41,360 bases of DNA from an uncultured beta proteobacterium (lineage in GTDB: Bacteria > Pseudomonadota > Gammaproteobacteria > Burkholderiales > Burkholderiaceae), in assembly GCA_903867305.1 (NCBI GenBank), contig CAIPQU010000078.1, positions 1 through 41,360 on the forward strand, in the 5' to 3' direction. Made by a program: the position numbers and the translations under genes. Positions within the stretch are counted from its first letter, which is position 1; each line of letters starts with the position of its first letter. Of this stretch, positions 1-8,536 are shown one piece after another. The notes beneath the pieces were generated by a model. That model saw only the letters and a list, made by a program, of their open reading frames with translations, did no database searches and had not been told where the DNA came from.

Positions 1-722
1 CCCCTTAATCCAGCCGATTGTTGAATTTCAAGTCCAACGCGGGTACTACCAGTAAAAGCATAATATGCAATTCTTTGGTCTAAGAGTAGTTGTCGACCAA
101 TACTTGCTCCAGCCCCATTCACCAGGGCTAATAAAGTAGGTGGTAAACCAGCATCTAGTAGAATTTTGCATAACTCTACGGCAGTTAAAGGAGTTACTTC
201 AGAAGGTTTCAGGATGACGGCATTTCCACCCGCCAAGGCAGGGCCAATTTTGTGGGCTAAGGTATTCAATGGAGAATTAAAAGGTGTAATAGCACAGATG
301 ACACCGCGAGGCATTCGAACGGTATAACCAATACGATCTTTCATTCCTGATGCTACTTCCATCGGTATTAATTCACCATTTAAATATTTTGCAGCTTCTG
401 CTGACAACTCAAGCGTCTGGACACAACGACGAACTTCATTATCAGCATCAGGTCGTGTAAAACCAGCTTCGTTACACATTAATTTCGACAGAATGTCGAT
501 ACGCTCTCGTGTTAAACGGGAAGCCTGCAATAATATTTGATAACGCTCATAAGCGCTTAAAGTCGATGTCTCTTGCCCTGATACAGCTCCTGTAACAGCT
601 TCAGTTACCTGTTCTAAAGAAGCAACCGCCATTTCTCCATAATCTTCCTCATGAAATTTATCTTTTAAAACTTGTACAGATTCACCATCAACCCATTTAC
701 CATTAATCAGAAGTTTTGACAT
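1..722 (-). CDS. Aldehyde dehydrogenase, N-terminal 240 residues (3' end outside window)
   Basis: This is an NAD(P)-dependent aldehyde dehydrogenase of the ALDH superfamily; it would oxidise an aldehyde to the acid. The visible part holds the nucleotide-binding half: PFNSP at residues 147-151 with the conserved Asn149, LKPSE around Lys172, and FTGST at 223-227 preceding the cofactor helix. The catalytic Glu and Cys lie beyond the window edge, so activity cannot be judged. The start is an ATG preceded by AAGGGAA at good spacing. It is the last visible gene of a minus-strand operon, 10 bases after the ThDP decarboxylase beta subunit. It may therefore oxidise the aldehyde released by that decarboxylase; this is an inference from gene order. 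The family is certain, the substrate unknown. Confidence 0.93.
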   Translation of the reverse strand, partial: MSKLLINGKWVDGESVQVLKDKFHEEDYGEMAVASLEQVTEAVTGAVSGQETSTLSAYERYQILLQASRLTRERIDILSKLMCNEAGFTRPDADNEVRRCVQTLELSAEAAKYLNGELIPMEVASGMKDRIGYTVRMPRGVICAITPFNSPLNTLAHKIGPALAGGNAVILKPSEVTPLTAVELCKILLDAGLPPTLLALVNGAGASIGRQLLLDQRIAYYAFTGSTRVGLEIQQSAGLR

Positions 723-732
723 ATGTATTCCC

Positions 733-1338
733 TTATGATTTAGTAGCTAAGGCCTGCATAAATCCTAACCGTATTTTGACTGGGTCACGATCGGTAGTTC
801 CAACAGGACTTTTATCATCTATCCGAGTTGCTATAAAATGTGGACCGTCATTATTCAATGCATGCTCAATTAACTCTTCAAAGTGAGCTGCATCTCTTGC
901 CCAATAGCTATTCGTTAAACCAGCGCCTTCGGCAATCTTGACCAGATCAACAGTTTGATTCGTTAAAGTTGTTTGTTTCCCAGTAATTTGATACATACCA
1001 TTATCAAAAACGATCAGCGTCAGGTTTTTCATCTGCGTTTTCGCAACCGTACCTAACGCACCTAATTGCATTAATAGAGAGCCATCACCTTCGAGAGCAA
1101 AAACCCTTCTCTGTGGTTGTGATAATGCAACCCCTAAGGCAATCGGAATCGCTAAACCCATACTTCCTAACATGTAAAAATTTTCTGGGCGTTGACCACT
1201 AGCCCATAGATCAAAATTATTATTACCAATACCACCAATAACAGCTTCATTAGCATTTAATTTTTGGACAAGCCGCTTTGTTAAATCAAAGCGGTTCATG
1301 ATTTGAACTTGATCTCTTGTTGTAAATGTATTTGTCAT
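733..1338 (-). CDS. ThDP-dependent decarboxylase, beta (PP-domain) subunit; ComE-like
   Basis: This is the pyrophosphate-binding half of a split thiamine-diphosphate enzyme, resembling the beta subunit of sulfopyruvate decarboxylase (ComE) or the C-terminal half of phosphonopyruvate decarboxylase. The ThDP/Mg motif GDG is followed about 26 residues later by FDN, the spacing expected for the family. An ATG at 1338 is annotated, giving 201 residues. A TTG four codons upstream at 1350 would overlap the stop of the alpha subunit and is possible; neither has a strong ribosome binding site. It should pair with the preceding alpha subunit, since the active site forms between the two. The family is clear, but the substrate (sulfopyruvate, phosphonopyruvate or another 2-oxoacid) cannot be read from the sequence. 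Confidence 0.88.
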   Translation of the reverse strand: MTNTFTTRDQVQIMNRFDLTKRLVQKLNANEAVIGGIGNNNFDLWASGQRPENFYMLGSMGLAIPIALGVALSQPQRRVFALEGDGSLLMQLGALGTVAKTQMKNLTLIVFDNGMYQITGKQTTLTNQTVDLVKIAEGAGLTNSYWARDAAHFEELIEHALNNDGPHFIATRIDDKSPVGTTDRDPVKIRLGFMQALATKS

Positions 1339-1346
1339 AGTTACTT

Positions 1347-1880
1347 TCAATCAGATTTTTTCGTCAAGAGTGGTGACAAGATGATTGCTGCTGAGGCTTG
1401 AGTTGCGAAAGCTTGCTTAATCATGCTATCGACAACAAATTCGACATCACTAAGGCGTTCAATGGTGAAATTCTCAATCCCTAAGGAAGTAAGAACTGGA
1501 CGCATCGTTCGACAAACAATGGATTGCCCTACCTGAAACTCGCCTAAGGTACCACGCTCTGAAATCATCATGACTACCGGAATTTGAAAAGGCACCGCGA
1601 GAGAAGCTAATGCATTCGGCACCGTTGCAAAGCCACTAGTTTGCATTAAAGTGATGCCACGCAGTCCCCCCATGTAGCTTCCAACAAGGATACCGATAGC
1701 TTCTTCTTCTCTAGCAGGCGCTATAACTGTAAAGTAAGGATCGGCATGTAGTACTTTTATTAGTGGCGATAAAACTTTATCGGGTACATAAGTAATTAAC
1801 TTTACATCGTTACTTTTGAGCACGCGTAGGACAATGCCATACCATGTCTCAAGAGAGATTGTTTGATTTTCAGTGGTCAT
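1347..1880 (-). CDS. ThDP-dependent decarboxylase, alpha (PYR-domain) subunit; ComD-like
   Basis: This is the pyrimidine-binding half of the split decarboxylase, like the alpha subunit of sulfopyruvate decarboxylase (ComD). Residues 57-61 (REEEA) contain the conserved glutamate that activates the ThDP aminopyrimidine ring in this family. They are followed by the glycine-rich GSYMGG stretch and a hydrophobic core typical of PYR domains. At 177 residues it is a normal length for a stand-alone subunit. It ends directly against the beta-subunit gene, which suggests translational coupling. It lies 47 bases downstream of the thioesterase gene. Acetolactate-synthase-like enzymes are single long chains, so the split architecture argues for a ComDE-type decarboxylase. 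Confidence 0.88.
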   Translation of the reverse strand: MTTENQTISLETWYGIVLRVLKSNDVKLITYVPDKVLSPLIKVLHADPYFTVIAPAREEEAIGILVGSYMGGLRGITLMQTSGFATVPNALASLAVPFQIPVVMMISERGTLGEFQVGQSIVCRTMRPVLTSLGIENFTIERLSDVEFVVDSMIKQAFATQASAAIILSPLLTKKSD

Positions 1881-1927
1881 ATCAAGTTCGAATGATTAGG
1901 TATAAGTAAAAAAGAGACTAACTCTGA

Positions 1928-2353
1928 CTAAGGAGTTGGTGCTGGAGTTGGTAAAGGTGCAGGCATTAAAAATGTACCGCGACCACTTGCAATCAAATTA
2001 TTTTCAAGGTCATAAAGATAAGCTTCACAAACCGAGAATTGTTTTCCAATTTTGACAACTTTTCCTTTGACAATGAGATCTCCTGGCTTTGCCATACGAT
2101 GGTAATCAACTCGTAAATCAATAGTTGGTACAGGTTGATGAATCGTTTCAAAGAGGACAAAATCAGCTGCAAAATCTATCAGAGCAGCCAAAACTCCACC
2201 TTGTGTTTGCATGAACTTAAGATTAGCAACCCACTCTTCACGCCAAGTTGCACGTGCTTCAATAGATTCTTTACTAATATCTATAACCTTGAGACCTAAC
2301 CAACTTAAATAAGGTCCTCTATCAATCACTGCTTGAACGTCCTGAATACTCAT
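1928..2353 (-). CDS. PaaI-family hotdog-fold thioesterase
   Basis: This is a small hotdog-fold protein of the PaaI/YdiI acyl-CoA thioesterase group, which would hydrolyse a CoA thioester. The stretch MQTQGGVLAALIDFAAD matches the family helix (normally H/N-GG-...-A-x-x-D) with Gln in the first position and an acidic residue in the helix. The segment IDLRVDYHRMAKPGD matches the conserved second half. The frame stays open to 2455, overlapping the CoA ligase. The start at 2353 is preferred because GGAG lies five bases upstream, the result is 141 residues (usual for the family), and it clears the ligase stop at 2373. A second ATG one codon earlier is equally in frame. The C-terminus has a short Pro-Ala-rich tail (PLPTPAPTP). 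It probably recycles CoA or trims a product made by the upstream ligase. Confidence 0.87.
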   Translation of the reverse strand: MSIQDVQAVIDRGPYLSWLGLKVIDISKESIEARATWREEWVANLKFMQTQGGVLAALIDFAADFVLFETIHQPVPTIDLRVDYHRMAKPGDLIVKGKVVKIGKQFSVCEAYLYDLENNLIASGRGTFLMPAPLPTPAPTP

Positions 2354-2372
2354 CATATCTCCATGAAGTTTG

Positions 2373-3914
2373 TTATGTGTGTGATGAACCAGTTTCTCTT
2401 GGATCTTGAGATGTATATAGTTCAAGAGCTTTCTTCTCAAGAAGTTTTCGATCAATCTTACCGATCGTATTTAAAGGCAATGCATCTACTAAATATACTT
2501 TTCGAGGATATTGATATGGAGGTGCATTTTTTAAGGCATGAGCCTTGATATCTTCTTCCGTAAGAGAGGAGCCTTTATTAAGAACAATAAAAGTAACAGG
2601 TAGGCGATATTTAATTTCATCAGGCACAGAAACAACCACAGCTTGAGCAATTTCAGGATGTTTCTCTAGCATTAACTCTACTTCTAATGGATATATATTG
2701 TGACCACTCGAAACAAACATATCATCTGATCGACCTACAAAAAAATACCAACCCACATCGTCTTTACGCAATATATCGCCAGTGTTATACCAACGATCTT
2801 GGATTCGCTTTTGAGTTTCTTCTGGGTTATTGACATAGCCATTCATCATTCCTGGACTTCTAACATGCAAAACACCCTGATTTTCATCATCACCGCCTAC
2901 CAATTTAAACTCATTACCTGCAATAGGCCAACCAATAGAGTGACGTGGACGTATTAATGTACTTTTATGATTCGATCCGAACAATGCTGAACTAGCTTCT
3001 GTAATACCATAAATTTTCACAATTTCTGCATTCGGAAATTGAACCGCTACTTGGTCAATCAATACATCTGAAGCTGGAGCACCTCCTAATGTTGCGAGTC
3101 GCACAAAACTATAGTCATTACCAACTAACAACTCTTTTTGTTGCATCATCATGGCAAACATTGTTGGCACTCCAGAAACTACAGTTGCTTGATAACGAGT
3201 GATATATTCAACATAAGTTTTTGCATCAAATTTACGCATTAAAATCACAGTTGAGCCGCCAACTAAAACGCATTTAATGGAGTTCATTGCATGTTTATGG
3301 TAAAGCGGTGCAGCAACAACCATTCGATCTTTGGGGCTAAAATTTCGATCTCGTGAAATATTTTCTGCAACCCAAACGTGGGCACGGTGCGAAAGAATAA
3401 CCCCTTTAGGCCGCCCCGTTGAACCTGATGTGTATGCGTGAAATGCTTCTTGATCATAGGTTGGGACAGTCGCTGTGAAGACTCCAGGATCTTTAAATTT
3501 TGAAAAACTATTGGGTGCATCACAATCTAAATTGATCGATGGGATATTTGCAGGACACTTATCTTGAGTAACTGATTCACAAAATAGTAACTTCACATCT
3601 GAGTTTTCTATCATCCATTCGATAGATTCTTTCGTTTGTAAAATATTCAATAGTACCGGCACAATACCCGCCCGCATTGAGCCATAAAAGACTTCAAGAA
3701 ATTCGGCGCGATTACCTGAAACTATACCAATTCGATCACCTTCTTTTAAACCTAGCTTTAATAATCCTCTTGCAACAGCATCACACCCAGCATGATATTC
3801 TTGATAAGAAATAACACGCTCCTGATTAGGATTTGTTAAATCAATAATTGCTGGATACGATTCATTTTTATATTCGGAAGCGATACTTCCTAAATTTGGA
3901 ATAGTCATATTCAT
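2373..3914 (-). CDS. AMP-dependent acyl-CoA synthetase/ligase
   Basis: This is an ANL-superfamily enzyme that activates a carboxylic acid to an acyl-CoA through an acyl-adenylate. All core motifs are visible: the P-loop YTSGSTGRPKG from residue 161, YGITEA at 302-307, the WYNTGD region at 376-380 with the ribose-binding Asp, and the C-terminal catalytic Lys486 in NTIGKIDRK. At 513 residues it is full length for the FadD/4-coumarate ligase-like group. Its start overlaps the stop of the MDR enzyme by four bases (ATGA), so the two are co-translated. The acid it uses is unknown; the CoA thioesterase encoded next may act on the same or a derived thioester. Confidence 0.93.
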   Translation of the reverse strand: MNMTIPNLGSIASEYKNESYPAIIDLTNPNQERVISYQEYHAGCDAVARGLLKLGLKEGDRIGIVSGNRAEFLEVFYGSMRAGIVPVLLNILQTKESIEWMIENSDVKLLFCESVTQDKCPANIPSINLDCDAPNSFSKFKDPGVFTATVPTYDQEAFHAYTSGSTGRPKGVILSHRAHVWVAENISRDRNFSPKDRMVVAAPLYHKHAMNSIKCVLVGGSTVILMRKFDAKTYVEYITRYQATVVSGVPTMFAMMMQQKELLVGNDYSFVRLATLGGAPASDVLIDQVAVQFPNAEIVKIYGITEASSALFGSNHKSTLIRPRHSIGWPIAGNEFKLVGGDDENQGVLHVRSPGMMNGYVNNPEETQKRIQDRWYNTGDILRKDDVGWYFFVGRSDDMFVSSGHNIYPLEVELMLEKHPEIAQAVVVSVPDEIKYRLPVTFIVLNKGSSLTEEDIKAHALKNAPPYQYPRKVYLVDALPLNTIGKIDRKLLEKKALELYTSQDPRETGSSHT

Positions 3915-4906
3915 ATTTCAATAATTACTTTCCCAAAAACACGGCGTTCTTCAAGTAATCGCAAACCATCGGCAGAATTCTCTAAAGAAAATACCTGATC
4001 GATAACAGGATCAATTTTTTTATCAGCCACAAACTGGAGACAAGCTTTTATATCGTCAGGAACATATGCCCGAGATCCAATAATATCCATTTCACGGAAC
4101 CAAACGAATCGCACATCAATCGTACACATATGATCTACTGTTGAGCCACACGTTAAAATACGACCATTCACAGCCATACATCTTTGTGTCGGTATCCACG
4201 TATCACCACCAGTAAAGTTAATCGCTACGTCTACGCCTTTTTTCCCTGTCGCTGCCCATACAGCTTTTGAAAAATCCGGATTATCTGCATAGTTAATGAC
4301 GTGGTCGGCTCCTAAAGCTTTTAGCTTTTCACTTTTTTCCTCACTACTTGTGCAGGCATAGACTTCACAACCCGCCATCTTTGCAAACTGCAAACAAGAT
4401 ACACCAACGCCCCCACTTGCACCAAGAATTAGTACTTTTTCACCTTTTTTTAAACGCCCCCGGGTGAAAAGCATACGATGTGAAGTTCCATAGGCAATCG
4501 GTAATGCGGCGGCATCTCGAAACGAAACACTATCTGGAATTTCAATGAGTTGCCGTTCATCTACGGAGATATATTCACAAAGGCCGCCATTGCCGTTCTC
4601 ACCCAAAACCCCGCCTTCAGGAAACCGAGGGAATAAAACCACCCTCTTACCAATCCATTCACTAGATACACCCTCACCTACTTCACGAACGATTCCAGCA
4701 ACATCCCCCCCCGGTATTCTGGGCATTTTCGTAGGCATGTCAGGCATACCATGAAGCACAAAAACATCCATATAGTTAAGACCACAAGCTTTGATTTCTA
4801 CCAAGGCATGATTGGCCTTTGCAACGGGGACTGGCCATTGATCCAGCTTCATTTTGTCAACTCCACCATGCTCTTGGATAGCGACAACGCGCATCATTTC
4901 TGTCAT
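3911..4906 (-). CDS. MDR-family NADPH:quinone reductase-like oxidoreductase
   Basis: This is a medium-chain dehydrogenase/reductase of the quinone oxidoreductase/zinc-independent type. The N-terminal GroES-like fold contains CGLNYMDV and a PGGDVAGIV segment. The nucleotide-binding Rossmann motif is LGASGGVG at residues 161-168. The cysteine-rich structural zinc lobe of classical alcohol dehydrogenases is absent. The frame extends upstream to 4978, but the start at 4906 is preferred: AAAGGA lies five bases before it and the extra 24 residues are low-complexity sequence encoded by AT-rich leader. It gives 331 residues, normal for the family. It heads the operon and sits 144 bases downstream of a LysR gene, with two palindromes in the gap. 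Substrate unknown. Confidence 0.9.
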   Translation of the reverse strand: MTEMMRVVAIQEHGGVDKMKLDQWPVPVAKANHALVEIKACGLNYMDVFVLHGMPDMPTKMPRIPGGDVAGIVREVGEGVSSEWIGKRVVLFPRFPEGGVLGENGNGGLCEYISVDERQLIEIPDSVSFRDAAALPIAYGTSHRMLFTRGRLKKGEKVLILGASGGVGVSCLQFAKMAGCEVYACTSSEEKSEKLKALGADHVINYADNPDFSKAVWAATGKKGVDVAINFTGGDTWIPTQRCMAVNGRILTCGSTVDHMCTIDVRFVWFREMDIIGSRAYVPDDIKACLQFVADKKIDPVIDQVFSLENSADGLRLLEERRVFGKVIIEI

Positions 4907-4927
4907 AGATTCCTTTAAAAAATAGTA

Positions 4928-4947
4928 TTTTGAATATGTATTCAAAA
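4928..4947. promoter_or_regulatory. 20-bp perfect palindrome upstream of the MDR-headed operon
   Basis: The arms TTTTGAATA and TATTCAAAA are separated by TG and are perfectly complementary. The site lies 22 bases before the start codon of the MDR gene, on the leader side. It could bind a dimeric regulator or form a hairpin in the leader RNA. No regulator can be assigned from sequence alone. Confidence 0.5.
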
Positions 4948-4980
4948 ATAAATAATTTTTAAAGTGTAATATCTCCATTT

Positions 4981-4997
4981 ATTGATTGCAAATCAAT
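4981..4997. promoter_or_regulatory. LysR-type box (T-N11-A) between the LysR gene and the operon it may control
   Basis: The sequence ATTGATTGCAAATCAAT has perfect 7-base arms around a 3-base centre and contains a T-N11-A core (TGATTGCAAATCA), the classical LysR-family recognition form. It lies between the stop of the LysR gene (5051) and the start of the MDR gene (4906). This fits control of the downstream operon by that regulator; binding is inferred. Confidence 0.5.
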
Positions 4998-5050
4998 TAA
5001 ATGTACTTATTAATCGTTTTTATCAATAAATGAAGAGTCTGATGAATATC

Positions 5051-5986
5051 TCAGTTACGAGCAGGAAAAACCGTTTTAGTATTGCTGACCTTCGCAATCG
5101 TCTCCATCAATACATCTAAAATTCTTTGAGTATTTGGTGAAAAAGATCGTAACTGACGAGTAATTAAACAAATTTCTCTAGTGATAACCGGCTCATTTAA
5201 CTGGACAAACAAAAATTCTTGCATAGGTCCAGCTTCAGCTGCCAAGGCAGGTAACACTGAAATTTTTCCACTTAATCTCAGCATCGCGTAAAGAGATGTG
5301 GTGCTGGAAGCTTTGTCATATGGGTCAGAGTTTTTGCCTAAAGAAATTTCTGGATAGCTTTCTAGAAGTGCGCCTATTCCAGTATCTGATGTAAGACCTA
5401 TAAAAGCATCGCTAGAAAGATCTGACCATTGAAGAGGACGCTTGAGTTTAGACAAGGGGTGATCATGAGGCATAACAACACCAAATACATCCTGTAGTAC
5501 TGGTCGATAATCAAGTTCAGGATAATTATGTAATCTACTTGTTAAACCAAAATCAACTTCACCATCCAGTACAGCTCGTTCAATTTTTGCGGAACCAGCA
5601 TCCTGAACAGAAATTTTGACATCAGGGAAATTTTGACGAAAAGCTACTAAGGCTGGAGATAATATATGAACTGCCATAGATGGTGCAACGGCTATACGTA
5701 TTAAGCCTTGTTGACTCTTCGATATAGCTTCTAGATCATTCAATGCATTATCAAAATCGCGAATAATTTTTTCAGCCACCGATTGAAACTTAATAGCATC
5801 TTCTGTCAACACGACTCTACGCGTAGTTCGTTCAAATAATTTTAGACCAATCTCTTCTTCAAACTGTTGAATTGTCGCTGTTAAAGTCGATTGTGTTTGA
5901 AATAATCTTGCAGCGGCTAATGTAAAAGAACCTGTTTCAACAACGGCAAGAAATGAACGCAGATGACGTAAGGTTATTTTTCTCAT
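5051..5986 (-). CDS. LysR-family transcriptional regulator
   Basis: This is a LysR-type regulator of 311 residues. The N-terminal winged helix-turn-helix spans about residues 3-62, with the typical LRSFLAVVETGSFTLAAARL start and a second helix LKLFERTTRRVVLT. The rest is the periplasmic-binding-protein-like effector domain, starting near IRIAVAPS. It lies between two operons transcribed the same way: 61 bases after the MmgE/PrpD gene and 144 bases before the MDR-headed operon. It could control either or both. The palindromes at 4928-4947 and 4981-4997 point to the downstream operon. The effector is unknown. Confidence 0.93.
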   Translation of the reverse strand: MRKITLRHLRSFLAVVETGSFTLAAARLFQTQSTLTATIQQFEEEIGLKLFERTTRRVVLTEDAIKFQSVAEKIIRDFDNALNDLEAISKSQQGLIRIAVAPSMAVHILSPALVAFRQNFPDVKISVQDAGSAKIERAVLDGEVDFGLTSRLHNYPELDYRPVLQDVFGVVMPHDHPLSKLKRPLQWSDLSSDAFIGLTSDTGIGALLESYPEISLGKNSDPYDKASSTTSLYAMLRLSGKISVLPALAAEAGPMQEFLFVQLNEPVITREICLITRQLRSFSPNTQRILDVLMETIAKVSNTKTVFPARN

Positions 5987-6047
5987 GATAACGAGTATAG
6001 TTTGTTAAGAAATATTCGTCTAAATCAACGCTCGAATCCTAGAAAAA

Positions 6048-7346
6048 TTATATAGATCGTAATAACGTAAACGGTTGGTTTTTACCAAATTGCGTAATTT
6101 GATTCCATAAGTCTTCATCATCGACTAAATTCTTAAATTTAATCTTCATGTCATTCCAATGAATCGGGTTACCTGGATGACCTTTGGATATCGAGACCTC
6201 AAAAGTATCATTGGTCCCATCCGTTAGCTGACAATGTAATTTTGCTGAGGTATAACCCATTTTTTGACTAGGTTTTACATCAATCAGATCAACCAGTTTC
6301 AATGCAGCCGTTTTTGCAATCGATTGATCACTAAAATCTTTCACCATCAGATGAGAGCCTTGTAATGCAGAAGCCATACAGTATTTCATATCAAACTTCG
6401 CCTCTAATGGAGTTGTAGGTTTTCCTGATTTATGTCCAGTAACCTGCATCGCCAACTCTCCTACTTCAACATCTATCTTTTGAACCTGATCTAACGAAAC
6501 CTTTGTTAACATTTTTTTCACACAATCAACTGCCGGATGAGTTAGATGACAAGCTGCATAGGGTTTAAAACTATTTTGTAAAATTTCCCAATGATCAAAA
6601 TTGACAGGAGTTAAACCTGCTGAACGATCTTGAACTAAGGCGTGAATAAAGCCACCATCAATAGCAAACATATCTTGCTGTGCAACAAAACCATTTTTCG
6701 CTAACTTAGCCCCTAACAAACCATTAAATGCTGCCTTACCAGCATGAAAAGGTTTTGCCATCGTTCCGAATGACACAGTAAACCCACTAGCCTGGGTCGC
6801 CGCAGCAGAAAGTGCATTAATAATTTGTTTTTGGTCTAGTTTGTAAAGCACACAGGCCGAGGCTGCCGATGCGATCGCACCAAAAATTCCCGTACAGTGC
6901 CACCCACGTTCAGTAATAATTTCTCCGACACCATAACCAACTCTCGATGAAACCTCAAATCCTGTAATAAACGCTCTCAATATCTCTTCTTCAGTCGAGT
7001 CAAGCTCTTGACCTAAGGCAAGTGTGGCGGCAAAAAGTGGCGCACTGGTATGCGTATTTGCTTTAATATGGGTATCATCAAAATCTAGGCAGTGCGCCAA
7101 AGTACCATTACAAAGTGCCGCAGTTAATGCGTCCGCAACACCTCCCAATAGTAAGTTAGACTTGCCTCGTTGATGATTCTCTTTAGTCGTTTCATATACA
7201 ACGCTTGCAGCAGACTCTCCAATCGCCCCTTTTGCTACACAAACCCAATCTGCTAGGCATAACCTTGCGAAATCGATAACCTCATCTGGAATTTTTCTAG
7301 AAGAGCTGTCGTATATATATTCTGCAATTTTTTGGGTATTCGTCAT
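6048..7346 (-). CDS. MmgE/PrpD family protein (dehydratase/decarboxylase fold)
   Basis: This belongs to the MmgE/PrpD family, which includes 2-methylcitrate dehydratase, iminodisuccinate epimerase and cis-aconitate decarboxylase. The helical N-terminal domain includes the typical CLADWVCV and GTLAHCLDFDDTH segments, the latter near residue 80-92 with the conserved Asp pair and His. KPFHAGKAAFNGL (around residue 195) is the conserved Lys-Pro-(Tyr/Phe)-x-x-(Gly/Ala) region. The C-terminal lid domain begins near residue 265 and the length (432) is near the family norm. The start overlaps the stop of the preceding CoA-transferase gene (ATGA). With two CoA-transferases and a flavin dehydrogenase nearby, a di- or tricarboxylic acid substrate is plausible, but this is an inference. 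Confidence 0.9.
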   Translation of the reverse strand: MTNTQKIAEYIYDSSSRKIPDEVIDFARLCLADWVCVAKGAIGESAASVVYETTKENHQRGKSNLLLGGVADALTAALCNGTLAHCLDFDDTHIKANTHTSAPLFAATLALGQELDSTEEEILRAFITGFEVSSRVGYGVGEIITERGWHCTGIFGAIASAASACVLYKLDQKQIINALSAAATQASGFTVSFGTMAKPFHAGKAAFNGLLGAKLAKNGFVAQQDMFAIDGGFIHALVQDRSAGLTPVNFDHWEILQNSFKPYAACHLTHPAVDCVKKMLTKVSLDQVQKIDVEVGELAMQVTGHKSGKPTTPLEAKFDMKYCMASALQGSHLMVKDFSDQSIAKTAALKLVDLIDVKPSQKMGYTSAKLHCQLTDGTNDTFEVSISKGHPGNPIHWNDMKIKFKNLVDDEDLWNQITQFGKNQPFTLLRSI

Positions 7347-8536
7347 TTGCTCGTTAACCTATGAATGTCTTCTTCTGAATAACCAATCTCTTTTAAAATT
7401 TCTTGGGTATTTTCACCAAGTAAAGGGGCCGGATGGTGTGTCTTTATGGCTAACCCTGCTCTTGCTAATGGATTGACTAAATAAGGAATCTTTCCTTCGA
7501 TTGGGTGCTCTAGCCAATCAATGGCACCGCGCTCTTTCACATGGCCTAAATTCATTGCTTCTTCGGGAGAGCATACTGGCGCAAGCGCAATTCCTGTCTT
7601 TAACATATGTTCCATAATTTCACTCCAAGTAAATTGTGAAAAATATTCCTTCAGCGCTTGACGATAAATAATTCCACGCTCTCCATGAGTTGAGAGGCGA
7701 TCAGCTGGTGTTTCATCTTGATAGATTAAATCAGGACGTTCAATTTTCATGCAAAACTCTTTCCAAATTTTAAATTCGAGAAGCGTAATTGCAATGTTGC
7801 GACCATCTTTGGATTGATAGGTTGAATATCTAGGATTCCCACCGAAAGATTCCATTCTAGGATCACCACTATATCCAGCAGATTTCGCAAAAGGTGTACT
7901 TAATGGGATTAAACACATATTCAACAAAGATTCATACATCGACAGATCTATATCACAGCCTACCCCTGTTTTTTCTCGCTGAGCCAATGCCGCTTGGATG
8001 GCAATGACACAATACAAAGAACCAGCAAAATCTGCTGACTGCATACCGGGAACTGGAGCCTCACCATCAGGAGAACATCCCATTAAGCCGGTCATCGCTT
8101 GAATCACCAAATCATGCCCAGCAATATGAGATAAGGAGCCTGTCTTTCCAAAGCCAGATATCGAGCAATAAATAACTTTGGGGTTAATCTTCGAAGCCAC
8201 CTCATAATCGAGACCTAATTTTTTCATTAAACCGGGCCTAAAGGATTCCACGACGACATCACAATGTTCGATTAAACGCTTAGCGACCTCTTTACCAGAA
8301 GGCTCGCGAAGATCAACAACAATACTTTTTTTACTCCCATTAGTTGCATGAAAATAAACACTATTTTGTTTATACCTTGGATATGAATGTCGACTTGGAT
8401 CTCCGATTCCAGGCTCTTCCACTTTATAGACTTCTGCACCAAGCTCTGCAAGCATTTGCGTTGCCCAAGGACCAGGTAGTAAACGACTGAAGTCAACGAT
8501 TTTAATACCGCTTAAAGGTAAGGTATTTTTTTTCAT
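7343..8536 (-). CDS. CaiB/BaiF family III CoA-transferase
   Basis: This is a class III CoA-transferase moving CoA between carboxylic acids. The N-terminal pattern GIKIVDFSRLLPGPWATQMLAELGAEVYKVE is characteristic (quoted in part: PGPWAT at residues 21-26). The catalytic aspartate is visible at Asp169 in QSADFAG, the same position as in formyl-CoA:oxalate transferase. YCSISGFG (123-130) and the C-terminal GLAPVCSPEEA-type loop are also present. The length, 397, is standard. It overlaps the genes on both sides by four bases, so it is translationally coupled to the fused CoA-transferase upstream and the MmgE/PrpD gene downstream. The CoA donor and acceptor are unknown. Confidence 0.95.
   Translation of the reverse strand: MKKNTLPLSGIKIVDFSRLLPGPWATQMLAELGAEVYKVEEPGIGDPSRHSYPRYKQNSVYFHATNGSKKSIVVDLREPSGKEVAKRLIEHCDVVVESFRPGLMKKLGLDYEVASKINPKVIYCSISGFGKTGSLSHIAGHDLVIQAMTGLMGCSPDGEAPVPGMQSADFAGSLYCVIAIQAALAQREKTGVGCDIDLSMYESLLNMCLIPLSTPFAKSAGYSGDPRMESFGGNPRYSTYQSKDGRNIAITLLEFKIWKEFCMKIERPDLIYQDETPADRLSTHGERGIIYRQALKEYFSQFTWSEIMEHMLKTGIALAPVCSPEEAMNLGHVKERGAIDWLEHPIEGKIPYLVNPLARAGLAIKTHHPAPLLGENTQEILKEIGYSEEDIHRLTSK

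Noticed and set aside
2333..2548. Open frame on the plus strand across the thioesterase/ligase junction
   Set aside because: It is antisense to two well-supported genes, has no recognisable protein features and no ribosome binding site.
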